NCBI RefSeq assembly: GCF_000236565.1 | Contig: NZ_AHAM01000069.1 | Location: 1 to 60,733 of the forward strand | DNA length: 60,733 bases | Direction of reading: 5' to 3' | Source: Mesorhizobium alhagi CCNWXJ12-2 | Lineage (GTDB): Bacteria > Pseudomonadota > Alphaproteobacteria > Rhizobiales > Rhizobiaceae | Shown here: positions 24,917 through 34,273 of the stretch, piece by piece | How the letters are laid out: each line of letters starts with the position of its first letter | Position numbering within the stretch: the first letter of the stretch is position 1 | Translations under genes and position numbers: made by a program | The notes under the pieces: model-generated | Database searches by the model: none | Told to the model about the DNA's origin: nothing | The model's input: only the letters and a program-made list of their open reading frames with translations

Positions 24917-25897
24917 ATGGAGGCCAGGGATTTCATGCCGGACGAGGCGGTGGTCGCCGGCATCAGGACCGATATCGAAACATACGAAGGCGAACGCCAG
25001 AGGGCGCGCAGGAGGGTGAACTGGCGCCTGCTGGTATATCTCGCCGCGGTGGCGGCAGCCGTAGTGGCATTGGCGATCGGGTTCAACGATTTCGCCGATC
25101 CGCATGAGCAATGGCACTCCACCCCGCACCTCTATCTCTATCTCGGCGGGCTCATCGCGGTCATCTTCGCTTTCTGGGCGGCTTCGAAGCCGGCGAGGGA
25201 CGCGCAGCAGAAATTTCGCGAGCATCTGCTGCCGATCGTTTTCGGCTTCATCGAAGATTTTCACTACCGCAACAAGGCGACCCCGCTCTCCTTCGACCGG
25301 CTGCCGCACGAGGCGGTCGGATGGTTCGACCGGCAGCACTTCGATGATGCGGTCTCGGGCAAATACGAAGGATTCACGTTCGAATTCTACGAGGCCGACC
25401 TTGCCGCCACAGGGTTCGCAAAAAGGGAGGAGACGAAATTCAAGGGCGTGGTGCTGGCGTTCCAGTCGATAGCGCCTTTCCCCGGACTGCTGGTCGCCAC
25501 GCACAAGGCCAACATGGTGACCTCGTTCTTCCGTGGGCTGTTCGGCGACGGGGATCTGGAGGAAATTACCAGCGGTGTCGCCGAGCTGGACGAGAATTAT
25601 GAGTTCCGGACCGACAATCCGACGGCGGCGCAGCCGCTGGTGAGAGGGCGGCTGGCGCAGGCGCTGCAATGGCTGGGCGAGACCTGGCCGGACGAGCCGG
25701 CGCGGGTGGCGCTGCGTGGCGAAGACGGGTTCCTGCTTTTGCCGTCAAGCAAGGATTTCTTCGAGCTGCCGCCGATCTCCGTGCCGCTCGACTACCGCAA
25801 GCATATCGAGCCGATGATCGCCGACATGGCGACGCTGCTTGCAATCGCCGCGCTGGTGCGGAAGGTGGGGGCGTCGGACGATATCGAGGCAGCCTAG
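24917..25897 (+). CDS. DUF3137 domain membrane protein
   Basis: A 326-residue protein. Two membrane segments lie near residues 38-57 and 72-90, and the C-terminal three quarters are cytoplasmic with the DUF3137 pattern: QHFDDAVSGKYEGFTFEFYEADL near 140-162, FKGVVLAF near 175, and late PISVPLDYRKHIEPMIADM. The function of this family is unknown; it is often near stress or membrane genes. The start MEARDF lies behind GGCGGATGG, a weak site. Confidence 0.82.
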   Translation: MEARDFMPDEAVVAGIRTDIETYEGERQRARRRVNWRLLVYLAAVAAAVVALAIGFNDFADPHEQWHSTPHLYLYLGGLIAVIFAFWAASKPARDAQQKFREHLLPIVFGFIEDFHYRNKATPLSFDRLPHEAVGWFDRQHFDDAVSGKYEGFTFEFYEADLAATGFAKREETKFKGVVLAFQSIAPFPGLLVATHKANMVTSFFRGLFGDGDLEEITSGVAELDENYEFRTDNPTAAQPLVRGRLAQALQWLGETWPDEPARVALRGEDGFLLLPSSKDFFELPPISVPLDYRKHIEPMIADMATLLAIAALVRKVGASDDIEAA

Positions 25898-25917
25898 AAG
25901 GTGCCCCTGACCTTACC

Positions 25918-25958
25918 CTCTTCCCGTCATCCTTCGACAAGCTCGGGACGGGGCGAGG
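25918..25958. repeat. Small palindromic repeat
   Basis: TTCCCGTC and GACGGGGCG-type arms surround CCTTCGACAAGCTCGG, a core shared with 7550-7568 and with TTCGACAGGCTCACCATGAG at 7467-7486. It lies between convergent genes and may serve as a terminator. Confidence 0.5.
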
Positions 25959-25986
25959 CGGACTTCGGCGTTGCGCCTGTCATGCG

Positions 25987-26418
25987 TTAGCCAAGCGACG
26001 CCGCGAGGAACAGCAGCGTTGCGGCAAAGCCCAGGGCTGTGCGGACGGCGTGCAGCCTTGCCCATCTCTCCAGCAGTTCGCGGCTATCCGGTCCGGCCGA
26101 TACGGGATCCGTCGCCATCAGCCTGTTGTTGACGGGCATCATGACAATCAGCGTGAAGGGCCAGTTGGCAATGAGGACCAAGGCGCCGGCCAGCCAAAGC
26201 CAGCCGCCGGTCTGCCACCACGCCAGCAAGCCGAGCAGAAACCCTGCTACCGCGAGCGAGGCCTGCATGGCGAAACCACGCTTGTAGGCCGGTTTCCACT
26301 GGATGAGCATCGACCGCTCGTCGAGGTTCCGCCGCGCAGGGTGTTCGGCGATGTTGATGTAGACTGCCGCGCCGGCAAAGACCGCAGCGACGATGAGGGC
26401 AAGATGTCCGGAAATCAT
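25987..26418 (-). CDS. DUF1772 membrane protein
   Basis: A 143-residue membrane protein with four hydrophobic segments. The start MISGHLALI is chosen because GGAGG precedes it closely; the frame extends 72 residues further upstream without protein character. The pattern AAVYINIAEHPARR near residues 19-32 and NWPFTLIVMMPVNNRLMA near 84-101 fits DUF1772 (anthrone oxygenase-like). The function here is unknown. Confidence 0.82.
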   Translation of the reverse strand: MISGHLALIVAAVFAGAAVYINIAEHPARRNLDERSMLIQWKPAYKRGFAMQASLAVAGFLLGLLAWWQTGGWLWLAGALVLIANWPFTLIVMMPVNNRLMATDPVSAGPDSRELLERWARLHAVRTALGFAATLLFLAASLG

Positions 26419-26787
26419 GGTCGCCTCCAATGCTGACGTAACGGTAGCAGAACGAAAAGCCGAATTCGCCATCGAAAAATCTGGGGCTTTTGTGATCGAC
26501 GGTCGCGCAAATTCCGGCGGGGAAGGGGCGGTAACACGGCGCCGGCCCAATTGCGCCAAGCACGTGATTAGGCAGCGAAGCGGCTGTAACAATCCGGCCC
26601 GCCGACGGCGAGCGAAGCGGTAAGCAGGCTGCATCTGGGCAAATGCGGCATAATTAAGCCATTGTTATTGTTGCATTAACTTCACCGTTTGTGATTTGCG
26701 GCGGATCATCGCCCGGCCTATTTCCAGGTCGTTCGACGGCAGCCAGTTCGGTAGCCGAACGGACAAACCCAAACGGGAGTACCAAGC
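26419..26787. other. Gene-free divergent promoter region
   Basis: 369 bp between DUF1772 and DUF1344 genes. The stretch around 26650-26690 is AT-rich compared with its surroundings (CATAATTAAGCCATTG) and is the likely promoter of the DUF1344 gene. GTTCGGTAGCCGAAC near 26746-26760 is a short inverted repeat. No gene is supported. Confidence 0.4.
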
Positions 26788-27030
26788 ATGAAGAAGATCC
26801 TAGCAACCACCATCGCCTCGCTCGCCTTCATCGGCGCCGCCTACGCAGCCACCGTCGAGGGCGTGGTGCAGTCGGTCGATCCGGCAACGCGCACCGTCAC
26901 GCTGGAGGACGGCACTGCGGTCGTCGCGGCGGAAGACGTTGCGATCGACGCGCTTGCCCCCGGCGCAAAGGTCAAGGTGACGCTCGAGGACGGAACGAGC
27001 AACGCCACCGCCATCGAAGCGGCTATGTGA
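26788..27030 (+). CDS. DUF1344 small periplasmic protein
   Basis: An 80-residue protein with a Sec signal (ILATTIASLAFIGAAYA) and a mature beta-rich part VEGVVQSVDPATRTVTLEDG and DGTSNATAI that fits DUF1344. Two near-copies of LEDGT suggest a small OB-like beta-barrel. The gene starts behind a GGGAG site and is followed by a terminator, giving a compact single-gene unit. Function unknown. Confidence 0.85.
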   Translation: MKKILATTIASLAFIGAAYAATVEGVVQSVDPATRTVTLEDGTAVVAAEDVAIDALAPGAKVKVTLEDGTSNATAIEAAM

Positions 27031-27060
27031 TTTTCATCGCCTAGCAATTTTGAATAACGG

Positions 27061-27088
27061 CCGGCCGGTCCCCTGTGGGGCCGGCCTT
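27061..27088 (+). terminator. Intrinsic terminator of the DUF1344 gene
   Basis: GGCCGGTCCCC and GGGGCCGGCC form a long stem with one bulged T, followed directly by TTTT. Confidence 0.8.
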
Positions 27089-27253
27089 TTCGCATGCGCG
27101 GAGCGCAGACTATTCGCGCGCGACGTGATCATCCGCCGCCGTTTCGTCTCCGGCGCCCCGACGCGCTGGCTTTTGTTGTGTGGTCCGCTCTTCGTGAATC
27201 AGCGAATCGTGGCATTCTGGCCGTAAACGCGCCGGGCGCGGGGGAGGGCAGCC

Positions 27254-28129
27254 ATGACTGAAGATCTGTGGTTCGGCGTTGCGGTGATCGTGCTGCTGGC
27301 CGCGATGGCGGCGGCCTTCGCGCGCTGGGGCCGCGGGCCGGGCGAGGGCGGCGGGTCGCCGGTCGGCCGGTTCGTGCTGATCGCCACGGCCGTCGGCGGG
27401 TTGATAGGCGCGCCGTTCTGGTGGCTCGACCTCGCCCCGAGCTTTGCCTGGGACCTGCCGCCGCTGGCCTCGCGAATGCTGGGCGTGGCGGCGCTGGCAT
27501 TCGGCGTGACCGGCGTGGCCGTGCTGGAACACCCGAGCGCTGCGCGCGAGCGGCTGTTCTACATACTGATCCTGGCCTATCTCGTGCCGCTGGCGCTGGC
27601 GGCGGTCTTCCTGCATCTCGACCGCTTCGACTTCGCCCGCCCGGTGACCTACGGCTTCTTCGCGGTGGTGATCGTGCTCTGCGTCGGCTCGGCGCTAGAA
27701 CTTTCGCGCGGGAGACGTGTTGATGCGGCCCAGCCGTCACCGGGCGCGGCGGTGCGGGGCTGGCTGCTTTTGGCCGGACTGGTGCTGGCTGTCTGGGGCG
27801 CGGCGCTGTTTCTCGTTCCCACCGCGCCATATCCGCAGCTGTTCAACTGGCCGCAGGACGAGTTGAGCTCGCGGCTGATCGCGGCGATGCTGGTGACCGT
27901 CGCCGTGGCCTTTTTTCTGTCGCGGCGCGACGCCGGACTGGCGCGGCTGGCGCTGCTGTTTGCCGGCGTTTACGGCATAGGCGTGGTTGCGGCCGGGCTG
28001 ATGAACGCTGTCGGCGGCAAGCCGATGCCGCTGCTCTACGTCACCGGCTTCGGCGTTATAGGCCTTGTCTCGCTGGGGCTTTTGGCCGGCATGAAGGGCA
28101 TGAGGATTTCACCGCAGGCCGCATCGTGA
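27254..28129 (+). CDS. Hypothetical polytopic membrane protein
   Basis: A 291-residue protein with about eight or nine hydrophobic segments alternating with short Arg/Asp loops. No catalytic motif stands out. The start ATG follows GGGAGGG. It contains a PTAPYPQLFNWPQDELSSR loop near residue 194 that may be periplasmic. I do not recognise the family. It converges with the long coiled-coil gene, 43 bp apart. Confidence 0.7.
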   Translation: MTEDLWFGVAVIVLLAAMAAAFARWGRGPGEGGGSPVGRFVLIATAVGGLIGAPFWWLDLAPSFAWDLPPLASRMLGVAALAFGVTGVAVLEHPSAARERLFYILILAYLVPLALAAVFLHLDRFDFARPVTYGFFAVVIVLCVGSALELSRGRRVDAAQPSPGAAVRGWLLLAGLVLAVWGAALFLVPTAPYPQLFNWPQDELSSRLIAAMLVTVAVAFFLSRRDAGLARLALLFAGVYGIGVVAAGLMNAVGGKPMPLLYVTGFGVIGLVSLGLLAGMKGMRISPQAAS

Positions 28130-28172
28130 AGGCGCGTCCAGCTTCGAGCGTCCAGCGCCTGACCGGCTCCGC

Positions 28173-29654
28173 TCAGCCTGCCGCGAGCTTCGGCCGGAAG
28201 CCGTTCTTGGCTTTGGGCTTGACGCCGAACGTGGTCGGGAAGTCGTCCGCCTTAACGCGGACCTTCGCCAGTTTCTCGTAACGCTTCAGACGCTGCACGG
28301 TCTTGGTCAGCTCTGCGATCTGCTGGCGCATCGCCTCGGCCTGCTCGGCGTTCAGGCCGCCGGCGGCTTCGTCCTCGACGGATCCATCGCGCATCGCCTC
28401 CTTGCGCTCGCTGTCGACCTCGGCGGCCAAACCGGCATATTTACGTTCGGCGAACTGCTTTTCGGATTCGAGTTCGTTCAACCGGGTCTTCAGCGCCGTC
28501 AGTTCGGATGCGGTTTCGGCCTGCTCGGCGACGCCCGCATTCAGCCGCGACAGCAGCGTCTGGATTTCGCCCTTCAGCGCATGGTTCTCGCTCTGGTAAA
28601 GCTCCTCGCGCTCGTGCATTTCGCGCTTGAAGCTGGCGATTTGATCGTTGGCCTCGACCAGGCGCGCTTCCAGCGTATCGGTCAGCTTCTGCAGCCGCGC
28701 CGCTTCCTTCTCCTCGCTAGCAAGCTTGGCCGTGGTCTTGGCGATCAGCGCGGACTCGCTGGCGTGAACCGCGGCCAGATCCTCGTACTTGCGGCGGGTC
28801 TCGGCCTGGCGCTGCAGCGCCTTGTCGAGATCGAGCGCGATGTTGACGTTCTTTTCGCGGAGCATCTCGTTCTCGCGCATGTAGCGCTCGGCCTCGTTGC
28901 TCCTGGCGGCCAGCGAGGTGTGGAGTTCGCTCTGGACGAATTCGGCGCGGGCGATGGCGTTCTTGGCCTCGACGGCTTCCAGCTTGGCCGAGCTCAGGGA
29001 TTCACGCAGATCCTCGGCCTCGATCATCAGCCTGCCTTCGCGCCGCTTCAGCACCTCGATGAGCTGGTCGTAGCGGGCCCGCAGCTTTTCGAGCTTGTCG
29101 ACGCGATCGCCGAGCCTGCGGTTTTCGGCCGCGTAGTTCGCGTTCATGATCTCGAGTTCGTTGGCGCGGCGGATGTCTGCGTAGCAATCGTCGAGGAATT
29201 CGCGGCTCAGATTCTGCGAGGCGACGATGTTGGAAAGCGCCGTGCTGATCTGGGTCAGATCCTGCTGGATATTGTTGCGGGCCTCGTCCACGGCTGCGAG
29301 GCCGGCGAGGCGGTTCTGCGTGTGCGAGGTGAGGCGCTCGGAATTCTCTTCCGGGGCAGGGGGAGCTTCGACCGGAGCGGAGTCGGCCTCAATCCCGGCC
29401 GACAATTCGGCGTCGAATTCGGATTCGAACTGCTCGGCCAGCTCGTCGGCGAGTTCGTCGCTGTCTGTCGCAACAGCTTCCGATTCGTCGCTGGCTAGCG
29501 CGACAGCTTCCGTTGCTTCGCTGTCAGGGGATGCAGTCTCGGGTTCGGGCGGGAGCATGAATTCCTCGTTGAGGACGTCAGTCATGCCGTCTTCGAGCGT
29601 GACGAACGCCTTCCTAAGCGGATCCTTTCTCGTAAGGATGTTTGCGAGATTCAT
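28173..29654 (-). CDS. Long coiled-coil protein (crescentin-like scaffold candidate)
   Basis: A 493-residue protein starting MNLANILTRKD. The first 110 residues are acidic and Ser/Ala/Asp-rich, apart from a short basic N-terminus. From about 120 to 450 the sequence is almost continuous heptad-type helix (LGDRVDKLEKLRARYDQLIEVLKRREG, LQKLTDTLEARLVEANDQIASFKREM). A basic tail (KVRVKADDFPTTFGVKPKAKN) ends it. There is no ATPase head, so it is not an SMC protein. The layout resembles bacterial intermediate-filament-like scaffolds such as crescentin or the polar-growth coiled-coil proteins of Rhizobiales, but this is inference from architecture. Confidence 0.72.
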   Translation of the reverse strand: MNLANILTRKDPLRKAFVTLEDGMTDVLNEEFMLPPEPETASPDSEATEAVALASDESEAVATDSDELADELAEQFESEFDAELSAGIEADSAPVEAPPAPEENSERLTSHTQNRLAGLAAVDEARNNIQQDLTQISTALSNIVASQNLSREFLDDCYADIRRANELEIMNANYAAENRRLGDRVDKLEKLRARYDQLIEVLKRREGRLMIEAEDLRESLSSAKLEAVEAKNAIARAEFVQSELHTSLAARSNEAERYMRENEMLREKNVNIALDLDKALQRQAETRRKYEDLAAVHASESALIAKTTAKLASEEKEAARLQKLTDTLEARLVEANDQIASFKREMHEREELYQSENHALKGEIQTLLSRLNAGVAEQAETASELTALKTRLNELESEKQFAERKYAGLAAEVDSERKEAMRDGSVEDEAAGGLNAEQAEAMRQQIAELTKTVQRLKRYEKLAKVRVKADDFPTTFGVKPKAKNGFRPKLAAG

Positions 29655-30079
29655 GGGTACTGCTCCACCTGTTACAGGACAGCCAATAGAAGGGCCGTAA
29701 TTCATACTTTATTAATAAATCATACATCTTTCCGCGGCGGGAGGAACAGGGGGTGCATGCGGAATTTGGGATATAGTAAATAGCCACGCGCCGGAACTCG
29801 ACCAGATGTCGAAAACGTACGGTCAATACAGCAAGTTGTGACAGCTCTTATTCTTGCATTGCTGCCTCGAACATGGGCGCCAACTTGAACTGCGAGACTG
29901 CCGCTCCGACGCGTTGCGTCAAGCGCTCGAGACAGCGATTCAAGCGGCCCGCAAAATCAATTCCGCGGCGTATATTAGAACATTGAAATTTAACGCGATT
30001 TTGCGGCAGCCGGACTGCCGGCGAAACGCCGGCAGAGCGCCTCCTGAGGAGGTGCGCAGGGCGAAAAGGCGCCCGACGC
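29655..30079. other. Gene-free region with three hairpins at the enolase-superfamily gene end
   Basis: 425 bp. The left part (29690-29800) is AT-rich (ATACTTTATTAATAAATCATAC) and is the probable promoter of the coiled-coil gene. The right part has hairpins at 30015-30035 (perfect 9-bp arms CTGCCGGCG), 30037-30057 (CCTCC/GGAGG core) and 30059-30074 (GGGCG/CGCCC), just past the stop codon of the gene on the minus strand. No reading frame in the middle looks real. Confidence 0.5.
30015..30074 (-). terminator. Cluster of three hairpins downstream of the enolase-superfamily gene
   Basis: Read on the minus strand, three stems follow the stop codon at 30080-30082 within 65 nt. The strongest is CTGCCGGCG-TTT-CGCCGGCAG. 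No long T-run follows, so it may block 3' decay rather than be a classical terminator. Confidence 0.5.
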
Positions 30080-31291
30080 TCAGGGAAACAGCGGGTCCTG
30101 CGCCATCTGCAGATGCAACTCCTGGCCGGTCCACGGGTGAGCCTCGCAGACCGCTTCGTCGAGTTCGACGCCGAGGCCGGGCTCCTTCGAAGGGATGACA
30201 TTGCCGTCCTGCCATTCGATTTTTTTCTTCAAGAGCGTGGCATGGAAGCCATCCCACTGCTTGAGCGACTCCAGAATGAGGAAATTGGGCAGGGTGGCGG
30301 CGAGCTGGATGTTGGCTGCGCCGACGATCGGGCCGCAGTAGCAGTGCGGCGCGATCTGGATGTGGTAGGCCTCGGCCATTGCGGCGATCTTCTTGGTTTC
30401 GAGAATGCCTCCCGAGCGGCCGAGGTCCGGCTGGAGGATGGTGGCGGCGCGGTTTTCGATCACCCGCGCAAATTCGAACTTGGTGGTCAGGCGCTCGCCT
30501 GTGGCGATCGGGATGGAGGTGCCGCGGGCGGCCTCGGCCATCACCTCCGGCATGTCCGGCGGCACCGGCTCCTCGAACCAGAGCGGGTCGTAGGGCTCGA
30601 TGGCTCGCGCCATGCGCAGCGCGCCCGAAGCGGTGAACTGGCCATGGGTGCCGAACAGGATGTCGGCGCGGTTGCCGACCGCTTCGCGGATAGCCTTCAC
30701 CATGCGCGCGGATAGGTCGATGTCGGCAAGGCGAGGTTGATGACCGTCGAAGGCGGTGTAGGGGCCGGCGGGGTCGAGCTTGACCGCGTCGAAGCCCTGC
30801 TCGACATATTCGAGCGCACAGGCGGCGGCGAGGTCGGGATCGTTGTAGACGTTCCTGCCCACAGCGTCCTCGGAATGAACGCTGCCGGTGTGCGGATAGA
30901 GATAGGTGTAGGAGCGCAGCGCCTCGTGCACCTGGCCGCCAAGCAGCTTGTAAATGGGCTTGTTCGCTTCCTTGCCGATGATGTCCCAGCAGGCGATTTC
31001 GAGCGCCGAGAAGCAGCCCATGACGGAGACGTCGGGGCGCTGCGAGAATCCCGACGAATAGGCGCGGCGGAAGAAGTTTTCGACGTCGTGCGGATCGCGG
31101 CCGACGAGGTAGCGCTCGGCCAGGTCCTCGATCATTCTTGCCGTGAGGTGGGCGGAGAAGGTGGCGTTGTAGGCCTCGCCATAGCCGACGACGTTGGAGT
31201 CCGTCGTGAGCTTCACGAAGATGAAGTATTTGCCGCCAATGCCGGGCGGCGGATTGCCGACGACGAAAGTTTTGACATCAGTGATTTTCAT
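30080..31291 (-). CDS. Mandelate racemase/muconate lactonizing enzyme family protein (sugar-acid dehydratase or cycloisomerase)
   Basis: A 403-residue enolase-superfamily enzyme. The capping domain is about 1-125. The barrel has the catalytic lysine region FDAVKLDPAGPY near 178, metal-ligand strands DILFGTHGQFTASGALRMAR and LWFEEPVPPDMPEVM near 240, IPIATGERL near 262, and a C-terminal HCYCGPIVGAANIQLAATLPNF with a possible catalytic His near 318. Closest in style to galactonate dehydratase or galactarolactone cycloisomerase. It lies in the same direction as the downstream end of the GMC oxidoreductase gene, separated by a palindromic repeat. Confidence 0.85.
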   Translation of the reverse strand: MKITDVKTFVVGNPPPGIGGKYFIFVKLTTDSNVVGYGEAYNATFSAHLTARMIEDLAERYLVGRDPHDVENFFRRAYSSGFSQRPDVSVMGCFSALEIACWDIIGKEANKPIYKLLGGQVHEALRSYTYLYPHTGSVHSEDAVGRNVYNDPDLAAACALEYVEQGFDAVKLDPAGPYTAFDGHQPRLADIDLSARMVKAIREAVGNRADILFGTHGQFTASGALRMARAIEPYDPLWFEEPVPPDMPEVMAEAARGTSIPIATGERLTTKFEFARVIENRAATILQPDLGRSGGILETKKIAAMAEAYHIQIAPHCYCGPIVGAANIQLAATLPNFLILESLKQWDGFHATLLKKKIEWQDGNVIPSKEPGLGVELDEAVCEAHPWTGQELHLQMAQDPLFP

Positions 31292-31321
31292 GATCTGTCC
31301 TCTCCGACGGCAGAAAGCCTG

Positions 31322-31441
31322 TCCCCTCCACCGCCTCGGCGGTCCCCCTCCCCCGTAAACGGGGGAGGATCAGCAGCGGCGCCGCCAGATCCTCCCCTGC
31401 GTAGCGGGGGAGGGGGACCATGCGAAGCATGGTGGAGGGGG
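31322..31441. repeat. Intergenic palindromic repeat, copy B
   Basis: Same architecture as 6326-6457: TCCCCTCCACC start, CCGCCTCGGCGG and CCCCCGTAAACGGGGG hairpins, a variable middle, then GGACCATGCGAAGCATGGTGGAGGGG. It fills the 165-bp gap between two same-strand genes (30080-31291 and 31457-33073) and may process or terminate their transcript. Confidence 0.75.
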
Positions 31442-31456
31442 CGAACGTTCCCGCCG

Positions 31457-33073
31457 TCATTTATGGTCCTCCAATATCATTGCGGCGCCTTTGGCGCCGG
31501 TCATGATGGCAGGCGCGTTGGTGTTGCCGGAAATATTATCGGGGAAGATCGAGGCGTCGACGATGCGCAGGCCGGCGAGACCGTGGACCTTCAGTCGTGG
31601 ATCGACGACGGACCCGGACGGGTCCGGGCCCATGCGGCAGGTCGAGACGGGATGATAGACAGTGCCCGAGCGCTTCCTGAAATCCTGAATCAGATCTTCG
31701 TCGGAAGCGATCGAGGGGCCTGGCAAAACCTCCTCCTCAATGATTTCGGCCATGGCGGGCATGGAGGCGATCCTACGCACGAACTTCACGGCCGCAAGCA
31801 TCTCGGCGACGTCCTGTTCGGTCGAATAGGCGTTGGGCACGATCTTTGGATAATCGAGCGGATTGTTCGACCGGATCATGATCGAGCCGCGGCTGGTCGG
31901 ACGGCAGTTGGACAGGCCGATGGAGAAGCCGGGCCACGGGTCGGGCGTAAGGATCGGGCGCTCGCCGTTTTTTGGGATGACAGTCGAAAACGCCTGGAAA
32001 TAAAGCTGCATGTTCGGCCGCGCAAGCTGCGGGTCGGTGCGGAAGAAGCCGCCGGCATTGTTCATCGAGAGCGAAAGCGGCCCGCTGCGCGAAAGCAGAT
32101 ATTGCATGCCGACATAGAGCTTGCCCCACCAGGGTCGGAGCAACTGGTTGAGCGTCGGGACCTTGCCCTTGAAAGTGTAGTTGATACCGAGGTGGTCCTG
32201 CAGGTTGGCGCCGACGTTGCCGTTGTCGTGAACGACCGGGATGCCGAGCGACCGCAGGAGATCGGCCGGGCCGACGCCGGAAAGCTGCAGAAGCTGCGGC
32301 GTGTTGATCGAACCGGCGCAGAGCACGATTTCGCGGCCGGCGCGGGCGGTGATGGTGCGGCCGTTGCGGATATATTCGACGCCGACTGCTCGGCTGCCTT
32401 CGAAGAGGATTTTCGTCGCCAGCGCTTGGGTTTCGACGCGGACGTTCTTGCGCTTCATGGCGGGGCGCAGGAAGGCGCGGGCGGCCGACATGCGGCGGCC
32501 GTTGCGGGTCGAGATCTGGTAGACGCCGACGCCTTCCTGGGATGCGCCGTTGAAATCCGGGTTGAGCGGCAGGCCGGCTTCCTGTCCGGCCTTGAGGTAG
32601 CGCGCGGTTAGCGGATGAACGGAGCGCGAGCAGTCGGTAACGTGGAGAGGGCCGCCGACGCTGCGCCACTCGTCGGCGCCGGCCTCGTTGTCCTCAATCA
32701 CCTTGAACAGTGGCAGGAGGTCGGCGTAGCCCCAGCCCGAATTTCCTGCCGCCGCCCAGGCGTCGTAGTCCTCGGCACTGCCCCTGATCCAGACCATCGC
32801 GTTGATGGAACTGGAGCCGCCGAGAAGCTTGCCGCGCGGCCAGTGGTCGACATTGCCGGCGAGGCCGGGATCGGGCTCGGCCTTGTAGTTCCAGTTGACG
32901 GCGGGGTCGAAGAAGGTCTTGCCGTAGCCGAGCGGCATCTGGACATAAAAGCGGCGATCTGTGCCGCCGGCTTCCAGCACCAGCACCGAAAAGCGGCCGC
33001 TCGCCGACAGGCGCTCGGCGACAACCGAACCGGCGGAGCCGGAGCCGACGATAATGAAATCATAGCTTTGCAT
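31457..33073 (-). CDS. GMC-family oxidoreductase (choline/alcohol dehydrogenase type)
   Basis: A 538-residue FAD enzyme. The dinucleotide fold is DFIIVGSGSAGSVVAERL near residues 4-21, with LEAGG near 34. The GMC signatures are LGGSSSINAMVWIRG near 83-97 and VLCAGSINTPQLLQLSGVGP near 252-271. The catalytic His region is YHPVSTCRMG near 473, and the closing DASIFPDNISGNTNAPAIM is standard. It oxidises an alcohol; the substrate is unknown, but the neighbouring sugar-acid enzyme suggests a catabolic pair. The start MQSYDF is preferred over ATGs 27 and 150 nt upstream. Confidence 0.9.
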   Translation of the reverse strand: MQSYDFIIVGSGSAGSVVAERLSASGRFSVLVLEAGGTDRRFYVQMPLGYGKTFFDPAVNWNYKAEPDPGLAGNVDHWPRGKLLGGSSSINAMVWIRGSAEDYDAWAAAGNSGWGYADLLPLFKVIEDNEAGADEWRSVGGPLHVTDCSRSVHPLTARYLKAGQEAGLPLNPDFNGASQEGVGVYQISTRNGRRMSAARAFLRPAMKRKNVRVETQALATKILFEGSRAVGVEYIRNGRTITARAGREIVLCAGSINTPQLLQLSGVGPADLLRSLGIPVVHDNGNVGANLQDHLGINYTFKGKVPTLNQLLRPWWGKLYVGMQYLLSRSGPLSLSMNNAGGFFRTDPQLARPNMQLYFQAFSTVIPKNGERPILTPDPWPGFSIGLSNCRPTSRGSIMIRSNNPLDYPKIVPNAYSTEQDVAEMLAAVKFVRRIASMPAMAEIIEEEVLPGPSIASDEDLIQDFRKRSGTVYHPVSTCRMGPDPSGSVVDPRLKVHGLAGLRIVDASIFPDNISGNTNAPAIMTGAKGAAMILEDHK

Positions 33074-33258
33074 GGAATTTGAAAGGTCGCCGGCCAACAT
33101 CCTGATGTTTTGAATCATCCTATGGGCAGGCGCGCGCCTTCGGCACCGGGGCTTCCGGCATGGCTTGTGACAAAAGCGACCGTGTTGCCGGTCCGGCTTC
33201 TCGTTGACGCAACAGGCTGGCAACGTTACGGCAGGAAGAGAGATGGAGAGGAAGCGCC

Positions 33259-33654
33259 ATGGTCCACTACGCCAACGGACAGCCGACGGGCGAACTGACG
33301 CTGCGCACGCTCGCCATGCCCTCCGACGCCAACGCCGCCGGCGACATTTTCGGCGGCTGGGTGATGGCGCAGATGGACCTGGCCTGCGGCATTCGGGCCG
33401 CCGAGCGGGCCAAGGGCCGGGTGGTGACAGCCGCGGTCAAGGAAATGTCGTTCGCCAAGCCGATGAAGATCGGCGACACTTTGTGCGTCTACACCCATGT
33501 CAACCGCGTCGGGCGCACCTCGATGACGCTCAAGGTCGAGGCCTGGGCGCAGCGCTATCTGACCGACCTGATGGAAAGGGTGACCGACGCCGATTTCATC
33601 ATGGTGGCGCTGGACAGCGAGGGCAGGCCGAAGGCGGTGCCGGAGGAGAAGTGA
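33259..33654 (+). CDS. Acyl-CoA thioesterase, YciA type (hotdog fold)
   Basis: A 131-residue hotdog-fold thioesterase. The pattern TLRTLAMPSDANAAGDIFGGWVMAQMD near residues 13-39 contains the catalytic Asp/Asn region of YciA/ACOT enzymes, and VVTAAVKEMSFAKPMKIGD is near 54-72. It hydrolyses short to medium acyl-CoAs and works as a hexamer. It starts behind GGAGAGG. A heptanucleotide repeat array begins right after its stop codon. Confidence 0.9.
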   Translation: MVHYANGQPTGELTLRTLAMPSDANAAGDIFGGWVMAQMDLACGIRAAERAKGRVVTAAVKEMSFAKPMKIGDTLCVYTHVNRVGRTSMTLKVEAWAQRYLTDLMERVTDADFIMVALDSEGRPKAVPEEK

Positions 33655-33656
33655 GC

Positions 33657-34191
<535 letters not shown>

Positions 34192-34238
34192 AAAAGTGCC
34201 TCCTTGCGAGGGATTTGACCACTCTCCTATATAGTGTC

Positions 34239-34255
34239 GGTATCCAATTTATACC
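34239..34255. promoter_or_regulatory. Candidate HxlR operator
   Basis: GGTAT-N7-ATACC is a perfect 5-bp-arm dyad 18 bp before the FMN reductase ATG and 47 bp from the HxlR start. A TTGACC at 34215-34220 gives a possible -35, so the dyad would overlap the -10 region. Confidence 0.5.
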
Positions 34256-34273
34256 AACGCAAGAGGTGAAACC

